DNA of 9,755 nucleotides from Fimenecus sp963624605 (GCA_963624605.1 CAVFQD010000065.1:1-9755), one strand, 5' to 3'. Counted from the first letter of the stretch, positions 1 to 4,958 are shown. The notes: a model not told the origin generated them from the letters alone. Numbers and translations are program-made.

Positions 1-134
1 TCGTGTCCGCAAGTTCCTTTCCACCATACGACCTTATTTGACCCATAGGTTACGGTATCGGGTGTCAACGGCAAATTCTTTTTCGACCACTCAGGCACAA
101 GCTGCGGTCGCATTTTGCTCAAGCTATTCTCCAT
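1..134 (-). CDS. Zinc-ribbon (DUF4379-like) protein, N-terminal part
   Basis: The reading frame is open from an ATG to the left edge of the window, so only the N-terminus is present. It reads RPQLVPEWS, then LPLTPDTVTYGSN, then VVWWKGTCGH. This matches the repeat unit of the 'probable zinc-ribbon' family (DUF4379), in which WW-K-C-x-CGH begins a treble-clef zinc site. Here the expected first cysteine is replaced (WWKGTCGH). I chose the ATG at 134 because GGAG lies 9 bases upstream and the protein then begins MENSLSKMRP, close to where the family usually starts. An in-frame ATG at 167 would add 11 residues but has no good ribosome site. The gene lies downstream of the integrase remnant on the same strand. 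Function is unknown; family members are often found with mobile elements. Confidence 0.6.
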   Translation of the reverse strand, partial: MENSLSKMRPQLVPEWSKKNLPLTPDTVTYGSNKVVWWKGTCGH

Positions 135-210
135 ATCGTTTCGCTCCATCTCTCTTGGTTTATACATAGTATAGTTGTTCTCGTTGTTTTTGAGAAATGT
201 GCGAAAGCTC

Positions 211-244
211 AAAGGCACCCTGCGATTGCTCACAGAGTGCCTTT
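211..244 (-). terminator. Hairpin after the integrase remnant
   Basis: Read on the minus strand, AAAGGCACTCTG pairs with CAGGGTGCCTTT (12 pairs including one G-T) around a 10-base loop. It starts 2 bases past the integrase stop codon. The following tract is only TTTGAGC, so the terminator is plausible but not strong. Confidence 0.5.
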
Positions 245-246
245 AA

Positions 247-393
247 TTAGGTTGTCATCGAAGTTGCCATATAGTCGTCGAAAGCGGCGATTTCCTTTTT
301 CTTTAGGGAGTTGGTCACATCGACATAGATATTCATTGTAGTTGAAACATCGGCGTGTCCCAAGACGCTTTGAATGACTTTCAGATTGATACG
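247..393 (-). pseudogene. 3' remnant of a tyrosine recombinase (integrase)
   Basis: The frame ends at a TAA at 247-249 and encodes INLKVIQSVLGHADVST, TMNIYVDVTNSL and a tail ending AAFDDYMATSMTT. This is the C-terminal end of a Tn916/phage-type integrase, with the LGHADVSTTMNIY block that carries the second catalytic histidine and the nucleophilic tyrosine. Going upstream, homology stops at about 390 and an in-frame TAA follows at once. The arm-binding domain, core-binding domain, first catalytic arginine and HxxR box are all gone. The neighbouring DUF1492-like gene ends only ~17 bases away, so the junction is abrupt. It is not the missing end of the integrase at 6792-8006, which is complete and has a different C-terminus. 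I infer a deletion or insertion scar at the edge of the left element. Confidence 0.8.
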
Positions 394-409
394 GCTTTAT
401 TTCGATTGC

Positions 410-850
410 CTAAATTGAGCCCAGGGCAGAGCCGCCGAAGTAAAGCAAAGCAAACTCCGCTACGGCGCGGTTACGGAGGTCGTAAACGGTGCTTAACGAC
501 TGTATGTATAACTCCTCCATAACTGCCTCTTTCGGCTTTTTTTCGAGATACCACAAAACGACGAGCTTTTTATACTCGTCTTTCAGTTGGTCGATAATGC
601 CCTTAATTTCTGCGAGCTTGCGCTGTGTTTCTGCAATATTGCGCGAGCACTCGGAAAGCTCCAAAAGCTCGTTAAGAGTGTCGCTTACGTAATGCGAGTC
701 CGTAAACGGCTTGCCGTAATCAATCGCGCCAGGCTCCCGAGGAGCTCCGCTTTCTATGAGCCTATCGCGCCTATGTTGTAAATTCTCCAATGCCCGCTCA
801 AGAGTAGGGACAGAGGAGAGCACTTGCTCCGCCGCCTTAAAGTAATTCAT
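410..850 (-). CDS. DUF1492/RinA-ArpU-like phage transcription regulator
   Basis: This 146-aa protein has a helical, heptad-rich middle (about residues 56-95) and a C-terminal sigma-region-4-like helix-turn-helix (about 92-138). The HTH contains EYKKLVVLWYLEKKP and a second-helix region YIQSLSTVYDLRNRAV. The layout matches the small DUF1492/RinA/ArpU-type regulators that control late genes or packaging in phages and related islands of Bacillota. The ATG at 850 is preceded by GGAGG inside an 18-bp segment (848-865) that also precedes rep. It is the last gene of the train, downstream of rep and the small membrane protein. It probably activates transcription within the element; the target is not visible. 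Family assignment is from sequence pattern only. Confidence 0.65.
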   Translation of the reverse strand: MNYFKAAEQVLSSVPTLERALENLQHRRDRLIESGAPREPGAIDYGKPFTDSHYVSDTLNELLELSECSRNIAETQRKLAEIKGIIDQLKDEYKKLVVLWYLEKKPKEAVMEELYIQSLSTVYDLRNRAVAEFALLYFGGSALGSI

Positions 851-865
851 AGTTTTACCTCCGTT
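848..865 (-). repeat. 18-bp start-site repeat, copy 1
   Basis: CATAGTTTTACCTCCGTT occurs here and again at 1796-1813. On the mRNA it reads AACGGAGGTAAAACTATG: the ribosome site, spacer and start codon of the DUF1492-like gene. The TAA of the small membrane protein gene overlaps its right end. Confidence 0.85.
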
Positions 866-1001
866 AAAAAGTTACGCATATATTCAGCACCGCCGCCGCG
901 AGCCAGTATACGCCCTTTTTGTAGTCCTTGCCGATAAAGCACATAATAGCCGCTCCCACGTCAAGCGCTATAAGGACGGCGGGAAAGATATACATTGACA
1001 T
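864..1001 (-). CDS. Small two-helix membrane protein
   Basis: The product is 45 aa: a hydrophobic segment at about residues 3-23 (MYIFPAVLIALDV...), a basic turn GKDYKKG, and a second hydrophobic segment at about 31-45. It is a predicted two-pass membrane protein. AGAGGAG lies 9 bases before the ATG at 1001. An in-frame ATG at 1031 overlaps the rep stop codon (ATGA) and would add MTQKREEKKK, a strongly basic tail, so a 55-aa form coupled to rep translation is equally conceivable. Its TAA lies inside the ribosome site of the DUF1492-like gene, which argues for a cotranslated unit. Function is not recognised; its position suggests a small accessory, coat-like or membrane-targeting protein of the replicon. 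Confidence 0.65.
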   Translation of the reverse strand: MSMYIFPAVLIALDVGAAIMCFIGKDYKKGVYWLAAAVLNICVTF

Positions 1002-1027
1002 TTTCTTTTTCTCCTCTCGTTTTTGCG

Positions 1028-1798
1028 TCATAGTTTCCCTCGCTTTCTGCTCCGTTTCGGAGCGGGCTTTTTATACATACGGACGGTTATATAATAGCCG
1101 CCGTTGATTTCGTTGTAATACGGCTTGCAGTCTGCCAGGGCGTAGCCCTCATAAAGACGCTCAAGCTCCGCGCGGTTGTCGTTGCCGCTGTTTCCAAACT
1201 CGCGTATTTTGTACTGAGGTATTCTGCCGTCGCGTTCGGACGTTTTCGGCTGTTCAAGGTTGCGGCTTGCGCTCCAACGCTTGCCGAGTATCGGGCTTTT
1301 TACGAGATATACCGCAATGCCCGTTATACCAAACTCGTCAAACTGTAACGGCTTTGCCGTTGTATAACCTTTGCCCCATATTTCCGCAAGGGTGTTTATA
1401 TCAACGCCGCCGCTCATAACGATATGGTGGTGTAGCCGCCCGTTTTCTTTTCCTACCTCGGTAACGGCAACGTATTTAAGCTCGGGCAAATTATGCTTTG
1501 CACGGTAACGCTTAACGCGACGGAGAAAATTTTGCATTTGCCGTTGTGCGTTCTCGGGCGTTTCGGGGTAATTCTCGTCGCTATATGTTAAATCAAAGCG
1601 TATATCGCGCTTTGTAAAATTTGTGTTCAGTAGGCGCGTTAGCTTTCTTTCGGCGTTACGTTGGTTTAATCGCTGCTGCGTTTCTGTTGTCGGTTTTCTT
1701 TTCTTGCTACGCCCGCGCTGATATTCAAAAACGGGGAAAATATCGACCTCCAAAAACTCGCCGCATTTATGTATTTTTTCTCTGTATAGACAGCGCAT
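1028..1798 (-). CDS. rep: HUH rolling-circle replication initiator (Rep, G2P/ORF2 type)
   Basis: This 256-aa endonuclease is predicted to nick one strand of the origin and start rolling-circle replication. Visible motifs in order: motif 1, FDLTYSD (68-74); the metal-binding HUH box, RLHHHIV (121-127); and the motif 3 helix, AVYLVK (162-167), with one catalytic tyrosine (Y164) and a conserved lysine. The single-Tyr layout and the following KRWSASRNL block fit the REP_ORF2-G2P family found in plasmids and small phages of gut Bacillota. N- and C-termini are rich in Lys and Arg. I chose the ATG at 1798 because GGAGG sits 7 bases upstream; an upstream extension to 1891 has no such site. The gene follows a 574-bp leader with large inverted repeats, the likely origin. 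The stop overlaps an alternative start of the next gene. Confidence 0.85.
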   Translation of the reverse strand: MRCLYREKIHKCGEFLEVDIFPVFEYQRGRSKKRKPTTETQQRLNQRNAERKLTRLLNTNFTKRDIRFDLTYSDENYPETPENAQRQMQNFLRRVKRYRAKHNLPELKYVAVTEVGKENGRLHHHIVMSGGVDINTLAEIWGKGYTTAKPLQFDEFGITGIAVYLVKSPILGKRWSASRNLEQPKTSERDGRIPQYKIREFGNSGNDNRAELERLYEGYALADCKPYYNEINGGYYITVRMYKKPAPKRSRKRGKL

Positions 1799-1813
1799 AG
1801 TTTTACCTCCGTT
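1796..1813 (-). repeat. 18-bp start-site repeat, copy 2
   Basis: Identical to 848-865. It spans the ATG and GGAGG ribosome site of rep and decides the rep start at 1798. Confidence 0.85.
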
Positions 1814-1823
1814 GTTTCCTTTT

Positions 1824-1843
1824 GGGGCTCTGCCCCAAGCCCC
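1824..1843 (-). promoter_or_regulatory. Hairpin in front of the rep ribosome site
   Basis: GGGGCT (1824-1829) pairs with AGCCCC (1838-1843) around an 8-base loop. On the rep mRNA the hairpin ends about 13 bases before the GGAGG site. It could limit translation of Rep or form part of the origin; the sequence cannot separate these. Confidence 0.45.
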
Positions 1844-1964
1844 GAGGTTTAACGCTTTAGTTTTCCATAAGGGAATTTGTCGAGCGAGCATTTGCCGCTG
1901 ACGACCTTTGAATTATCAAAATCACGCTAACCTCAAAAGGTAATTGCATTTCAAAGCCAATAAA

Positions 1965-2035
1965 GGGGGAGAGAGGAGCAAGAGAGCGGCGGGACGGAGC
2001 CCGCCTTAAAGAGAGAGGCACCTCCTCTCTCCCCC
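1965..2035. repeat. Large nested inverted repeat, candidate replication origin
   Basis: Arms GGGGGAGAGAGGAG (1965-1978) and CTCCTCTCTCCCCC (2022-2035) are perfect 14-bp complements. Within the 43-bp centre, GGCGGG (1988-1993) pairs with CCCGCC (2000-2005) around a 6-base loop. The result is a branched cruciform about 170 bp upstream of rep. It has no T-tract, so it is not a terminator. Extrudable hairpins of this kind are known in double-strand and single-strand origins of rolling-circle replicons; the assignment here is inference. Confidence 0.55.
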
Positions 2036-2049
2036 TACTCTCCGCATTA

Positions 2050-2091
2050 TTGAAAGCGTGGAAAACTCTACGAGTTTACACACCCTTTCAA
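2050..2091. repeat. Second nested inverted repeat in the rep leader
   Basis: TTGAAAG (2050-2056) is complementary to CTTTCAA (2085-2091). Inside it AAACTC (2063-2068) pairs with GAGTTT (2072-2077) around TAC. It is 14 bp from the larger repeat at 1965-2035 and has the same arm-within-arm design. Confidence 0.5.
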
Positions 2092-2268
2092 CAATGCTAC
2101 GAGCACCCCCCTCACTCCTCCGCCTCTCTCCACACTCACAAAGAGAATATTTATTTTTTTGAGGGAGGACGGGTTATATCTCCTCGGGGTGCCTTGTGCT
2201 CTGTTTTGGTCGTTAAGTTATTATCCATTACGAGCCCGAAATAGAGCCGCTCGCTCCGTGCTTAACTA

Positions 2269-2297
2269 TTGACTTTTCGCTGCCGTTGTGCTATACT
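2269..2297 (+). promoter_or_regulatory. Sigma-A promoter of the small RNA
   Basis: TTGACT (2269-2274), a 17-bp spacer and TATACT (2292-2297) form a near-consensus promoter on the plus strand, opposite to all nearby genes. No coding frame follows before the terminator ending at 2370. Confidence 0.7.
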
Positions 2298-2303
2298 TAT
2301 ATA

Positions 2304-2370
2304 TGTAGTTAATCGGTAGCACAAAGGCGCTACGGGGCTTATCAAGTTTGCGGCTTGATAAGCCCTTTTT
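2304..2370 (+). ncRNA. Candidate antisense small RNA (~67 nt) opposite the rep leader
   Basis: The expected start is ~7 bases after the -10 box and the end is the T-tract at 2366-2370. The RNA would fold into two hairpins. The first is GTAGC/GCTAC (2316-2320/2329-2333) with the 8-base loop ACAAAGGC. The second is a 12-bp terminator stem with the loop TTTGCGG. It is transcribed against the gene train, so any transcript running from the ASCH gene into rep contains its exact complement. Short two-hairpin RNAs facing a rep leader are the standard form of copy-control counter-transcribed RNAs in rolling-circle plasmids. That role is inferred; the promoter and terminator are seen directly. Confidence 0.6.
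2335..2370 (+). terminator. Strong intrinsic terminator of the small RNA
   Basis: GGGCTTATCAAG (2335-2346) and CTTGATAAGCCC (2354-2365) form a perfect 12-bp stem with a 7-base loop, followed by TTTTT. The T-tract is on the plus strand only, so it does not serve the minus-strand genes. Confidence 0.85.
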
Positions 2371-2372
2371 AT

Positions 2373-2798
2373 TTACTTCAAATATTGCCAACTCTGCGGA
2401 GCGCGTGTTAAGCCGAAGTCCGAGAGCGGGCGAGGTTTCGGAAAGCGTACAACCATATTTACCCGCCAACCGTAAATAACGGAGTCCTGGGCGTATGCTA
2501 CGAGCTCGTCCTCGGTTAAGCAAGCGCGCGTTATAAAGCTGCGGCGCAATTCCTCTTTGCCCTTGAAATCGTGCAAGGTAAAAGCGTTTGTTGCCTCATA
2601 AGCGCCGCAAGAGAAAAAGCCAACAACCGCGCCCGCTCCGCCGTCCGCTTTTGTTTCATATAAAAATACTGTGTCTTTTGCTCCACCGCCCCAGGCTCCG
2701 CGCCGAGGAGCGCTTTTTCGTATTTCGAGTGTCTTTTTTTCGGTTAAAATTAGCTCGCTGTATTTGTGGTGAATTGAAAGCATTATTTTATTGTTCAT
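2373..2798 (-). CDS. ASCH/PUA-like domain protein
   Basis: This 141-aa protein begins IMLSIHHKYSELILTEKKTL and continues EIRKSAP, then FLYETK (45-50) and GAVVGFFSCG (56-65). This is the strand pattern and the K-x(2-3)-EIRK signature of ASCH-fold (PUA-like) proteins, which bind RNA or nucleotides. A C-terminal block YGWRVNMVVRFPKPRPL and the tail AQSWQYL-like end are typical of phage and island ASCH proteins. The ATG at 2798 was chosen because GAGAGGAG lies just upstream. The start lies 11 bp inside the transglycosylase gene, so the two are probably translationally coupled. The role in the element is unknown; ASCH proteins have been proposed to act in RNA binding or as antidotes to host RNA-based defences. 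Confidence 0.7.
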   Translation of the reverse strand: MNNKIMLSIHHKYSELILTEKKTLEIRKSAPRRGAWGGGAKDTVFLYETKADGGAGAVVGFFSCGAYEATNAFTLHDFKGKEELRRSFITRACLTEDELVAYAQDSVIYGWRVNMVVRFPKPRPLSDFGLTRAPQSWQYLK

Positions 2799-3495
2799 TG
2801 CTGCCGCTCCTCTCTGCGGCGAATTTGTCCGCCTGGGCGAGCACCCGCTGCGAGGCGGTCGTTTCGTATACGCCTTTGTCCCAAAGTACCGAGGCTCCGT
2901 ATTCGCCCATTTTGTACGCCATAACAACCTTTGAGCTGTCGTTGTACTTTTCAAAGAGCCCGCGGAGGATATATAAACCCGCTCGGATATTCTCGTAAGG
3001 GTTGAGCATATCGGTAACGCCGAGCTCCTCTTTGAGCCAATCGTTATTACAGTCCCTTATTTGCATTAAGCCGAAATCGTGCCCGTCCTGGCTTACCGCA
3101 GCGGCATTAAACGAGGACTCGGAGAACATAAGCGACATAGCAAAGTCAAAGTCGATATAATAGGCGCGGCACATATAATATGTAAACTCTTGCAGCTCCT
3201 CCGAAAGCTCGCAATCGAGAGGGGTAAAACCCGCTGCGTCTTGTTTGAGCATAAGCTCGCCGTTTTCTGTTACGCTTTTGCCGTCGCGTGTGCCGTAGGG
3301 CGGTTGCTCTTTTGTGTCATTCCCGCCGAGGGCTTGTACTCCTCCGACAATGAGCCCTCCTGCAATTCCTCCTACGAGGAATACACATATAATAAAGGTA
3401 ATAAATTGCCGCTTGCATTTTCCGCGAGCGGCTCTTTTGCTGTCGCTCGGAGCCGAGCTTGTCCCGTGTTGTCTGTTTCCGTTTGCCGAAGTCAT
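2788..3495 (-). CDS. Membrane-anchored lytic transglycosylase (SLT/GH23)
   Basis: This 235-aa protein has a Ser/Lys/Arg-rich N-terminus, one membrane helix (about 31-53, FITFIICVFLVGGIAGGLIV), a linker, and an SLT domain from about 100. Within the domain are the catalytic Glu126 in MFSESSFN, GLMQI (142-146) and AYKMG (193-197), where most relatives have AYNxG. It should cleave peptidoglycan glycan strands outside the membrane. The ribosome site AGGAGG is 7 bases before ATG 3495 and overlaps the stop of the 24-aa peptide gene. Such enzymes serve as VirB1-like wall openers in conjugative elements and as exit or entry lysozymes in phages. No transfer ATPase or relaxase lies in the window to decide between these. 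Confidence 0.85.
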   Translation of the reverse strand: MTSANGNRQHGTSSAPSDSKRAARGKCKRQFITFIICVFLVGGIAGGLIVGGVQALGGNDTKEQPPYGTRDGKSVTENGELMLKQDAAGFTPLDCELSEELQEFTYYMCRAYYIDFDFAMSLMFSESSFNAAAVSQDGHDFGLMQIRDCNNDWLKEELGVTDMLNPYENIRAGLYILRGLFEKYNDSSKVVMAYKMGEYGASVLWDKGVYETTASQRVLAQADKFAAERSGSNEQ

Positions 3496-3506
3496 AGCAA
3501 AGCCTC

Positions 3507-3581
3507 CTATTTCTTTTTATTTATAAGTGTGAGTAAAACCAGGGTAGTGCAGATAATCGCCGTTATAATAATTGCGTTCAT
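3507..3581 (-). CDS. 24-aa single-helix membrane peptide
   Basis: The peptide MNAIIITAIICTTLVLLTLI ends with NKKK: one hydrophobic helix of about 19 residues and a basic tail. GAGG lies 7 bases before the ATG. Its start overlaps the stop of the preceding gene (ATGA) and its TAG overlaps the AGGAGG site of the transglycosylase gene. This geometry makes a chance frame unlikely. It could be a small membrane peptide that couples or assists the transglycosylase, or simply a translational coupler. No family is recognised. Confidence 0.6.
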   Translation of the reverse strand: MNAIIITAIICTTLVLLTLINKKK

Positions 3582-3787
3582 TGTTTAACCTCGCTTTCTG
3601 CGATTTTTGCCCGCTCGGGGCTTATGATTGAAATACTGTGCCCGCAATAGTCTGTAACCTCGGCGGAAATGTCAAGTTTCCCGTTACGGTATCAGTAAAT
3701 GATAGCCGAAACGCACTTATATACAATTCCGCCGCTTTCTACGGGGCACCCGCTGACGAGAGCGGCTTTTAACTCCTCATTCGTCAT
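3578..3787 (-). pseudogene. Small conserved-looking gene split by an in-frame TGA
   Basis: From ATG 3787 the frame reads MTNEELKAALVSGCPVESGG then IVYKCVSAIIY, meets TGA at 3692-3694 (codon 32), and continues YRNGKLDISAEV, TDYCGHSISIISPERAKIAE to a TGA at 3578-3580. Both halves look coding, and the reconstructed 69-residue product keeps the ATGA overlap with the next gene. The simplest reading is a CGA-to-TGA (Arg) or TGG-to-TGA (Trp) nonsense change. TGA ends other genes here (rep, the coiled-coil gene, the integrase), so a recoded genetic code is unlikely. Recent decay, a sequencing error or stop readthrough all remain possible. The function of the ancestral protein is unknown. Confidence 0.65.
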
Positions 3788-3798
3788 ACGGGCACCTC

Positions 3799-4083
3799 TC
3801 AACGAAACCAATCGTTAGCAAGCTCGAGAGCCTCCTCTTTAGCCTCTTTTTTCGCTTTGGCAGTTTTGACCGCCACCGAGTTAATAATTGCCTTTGCTAA
3901 AATTTCCATACGGCGGCGCAAACTCTCTATTTCTCGGGCGGCGTTGTTTTCGTAGTTATCCTTACTCTTTCGGAATTGCAAAAACTCCTCAAAGAGCCCC
4001 TCGGTCATTTCAACCGTGATTTTCATATTGCCAGGTGTGGGAATATACATAGAGCCGTCTTTTTCGATTTTTATATGCTCCAT
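3799..4083 (-). CDS. Small coiled-coil protein, function unknown
   Basis: This 94-aa protein has a short beta-rich start (MEHIKIEKDGSMYIPTPGN) followed by an almost entirely helical, charged region (about 27-92: LFEEFLQFRKSKDN, REIESLRRRMEILAKAII, KAKKEAKEEALELAND). It is a likely coiled coil. AGAGG lies 5 bases before ATG 4083. The TGA stop is followed 11 bases later by the start of the interrupted small gene, in the same train. No family is recognised. Confidence 0.65.
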   Translation of the reverse strand: MEHIKIEKDGSMYIPTPGNMKITVEMTEGLFEEFLQFRKSKDNYENNAAREIESLRRRMEILAKAIINSVAVKTAKAKKEAKEEALELANDWFR

Positions 4084-4099
4084 AATGTCCTCTCTTTCT

Positions 4100-4115
4100 C
4101 GCCTCTATCGAGGCG
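4100..4115 (-). promoter_or_regulatory. Intergenic hairpin between lectin-like and coiled-coil genes
   Basis: CGCCTC (4100-4105) and GAGGCG (4110-4115) pair around TATC, in a 34-bp gap. No T-tract follows on the minus strand, so it is more likely an mRNA processing or stability element than a terminator. Confidence 0.4.
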
Positions 4116-4117
4116 GA

Positions 4118-4801
4118 TTATTCAAAGATTTTAGGATTGAACAGACAAGCGGGGGCTACGCCGTAACCGTAGTACGCATTGTGGTCGTACACTTCGCCCG
4201 AGGAGTAGACAATGCGCGCGAGGCTCGCGTTGGACGGGGTGCAAGTCCAGGGCGTAAGCGTCCACCACCAATTATTAAAGCGCGGCACGGGCTCTCTGTA
4301 TTTGCGGTAAAGGTCGCACGAGAGGAGGAAAACGTAATCCTCGGCGTTGCCGTAGTTTTTCATACCGTCGTCGGAGGTCAAGTCCGATACAAACGGGAGT
4401 AGGTCGCCGCGGTTGAATTGTTCGAGGTATTCTCCGTTAAGGTATTTACGGAGTGAGGAGGTGCGCCAGTCGTTTTTATTGCTTTCGTCGAGAGGCATTT
4501 CGTCCTCGAGTAATTCCGAGACAATGGCAAGTACGCCGCCCTGCTCCTCTCCGAGAGCGGTAAACTTAATGCCGTTATACTCGAATTGCTCGCCAGGTTT
4601 CGGGAATTTGATTTTATCTTTTTCCGCTCCCGCTGCGGAGTTGTCCTCGGTGTAGTCCTCCTCGATTTCCTCGGGCGTGAATATCCCGCCAAAAGCAAGA
4701 GCTAAAATTGCATTTGCTCTCTTTTGGTTGTCCTCTGCGTTTGTGTTGGTGGCTATATCGTCGCAAAGTGACTCAATAGCGTGTAAAATATTGTCGTTCA
4801 T
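4118..4801 (-). CDS. DUF6273 / C-type-lectin-like domain protein
   Basis: This 227-aa protein has an acidic N-terminus (1-64) and then a domain from about 65 to the end. The domain reads GEQFEYNGIKFTALG, LLPFVSDLTSDD, YVFLLSCDLYRKYR, NNWWWTLTPWTC, IVYSSGEVYDHNAYYGYG and VAPACLF. The order LLS-x-YRKYR, WWW-LTPW, V-x-S-G-V and GV-x-PA-LF is that of DUF6273, a small domain related to the formylglycine-enzyme/C-type-lectin-like fold. Proteins of this type occur in phages and mobile elements, and similar folds serve as diversity-generating retroelement targets. AAGGAG is 8 bases before ATG 4801. The C-terminus is rich in Tyr, Asp, His and Asn, as in ligand-binding variable loops. No signal peptide is visible, so it may be cytoplasmic or carried on a particle. 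Ligand unknown. Confidence 0.65.
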   Translation of the reverse strand: MNDNILHAIESLCDDIATNTNAEDNQKRANAILALAFGGIFTPEEIEEDYTEDNSAAGAEKDKIKFPKPGEQFEYNGIKFTALGEEQGGVLAIVSELLEDEMPLDESNKNDWRTSSLRKYLNGEYLEQFNRGDLLPFVSDLTSDDGMKNYGNAEDYVFLLSCDLYRKYREPVPRFNNWWWTLTPWTCTPSNASLARIVYSSGEVYDHNAYYGYGVAPACLFNPKIFE

Positions 4802-4806
4802 AACTT

Positions 4807-4958
4807 TTACTCCTTATCGTTATTAAAATCGGGGCTGCAATAGCCGAAATATTTACACCATAAGCAGCAGCGCTTACAGCTTTTGCCTCTCGTAGTCCAT
4901 AGCTTAAAGCGGGAGCGAAAGTCCCGCAGCATTGCGGGCACTTTACGGGTTTGCACAT
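4807..4958 (-). pseudogene. Frameshifted small Cys-rich (zinc-ribbon) gene
   Basis: A strong AAGGAGG inside the end of the methyltransferase gene leads to ATG 4958 and MCKPVKCPQCCGTF. That frame then loses its cysteine pattern and runs on past the next gene's start. One frame over, the DNA encodes FRSRFKLWTTRGKSCKRCCL then WCKYFGYCSPDFNNDKE and stops at 4807-4809, just overlapping the ribosome site of the next gene. Joining the two after CGTF gives a compact protein with CPQC and CKRCC/CKYFGYC clusters, a typical small zinc ribbon. Adding one C after GACTTTC would restore it. I therefore call a one-base deletion. Alternatives are translation of a separate 41-aa product from ATG 4932, or a genuine frameshift site, though I see no canonical slippery heptamer. 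Confidence 0.5.

Larger units (their letters stand above)
1799..2372. other. Noncoding leader/origin region between ASCH gene and rep
   Basis: I see no credible protein gene here on either strand. The region holds several inverted repeats (1824-1843, 1965-2035, 2050-2091, 2335-2365), purine-rich tracts on the minus strand and one plus-strand promoter-hairpin-terminator unit (2269-2370). For a HUH Rep element, the stretch in front of rep is where the double-strand origin and copy-control elements usually lie. I could not find a convincing minus-strand promoter for rep, so rep may be read through from the upstream gene train. Confidence 0.6.

Noticed and set aside
391..404. 14-bp direct repeat ACGGCTTTATTTCG at 391-404 and 5761-5774 as element ends
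   Set aside because: The right copy lies inside the intact methyltransferase gene (EIKPF codons), so excision between the copies would cut that gene. A 14-bp match in 9.7 kb can occur by chance.
3079..3588. Long open frames on the plus strand opposite the transglycosylase and other genes
   Set aside because: They lack ribosome sites and recognisable domains and run opposite to well-supported genes; they are by-products of codon bias.
3578..3787. TGA read as tryptophan (alternative genetic code)
   Set aside because: TGA ends rep, the coiled-coil gene and the integrase at sensible places, so the standard bacterial code applies.
4900..4935. Programmed -1 frameshifting in the Cys-rich gene
   Set aside because: No canonical slippery heptamer and no obvious downstream stimulator at the point where the frames must join.
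4773..4958. A 61-residue frame continuing from ATG 4958 past the next gene's start
   Set aside because: After the first 14 residues it loses its cysteine pattern, becomes Ala-rich and overlaps the lectin-like gene by 29 bp; the -1 frame ends correctly. Treated as a frameshifted gene instead.
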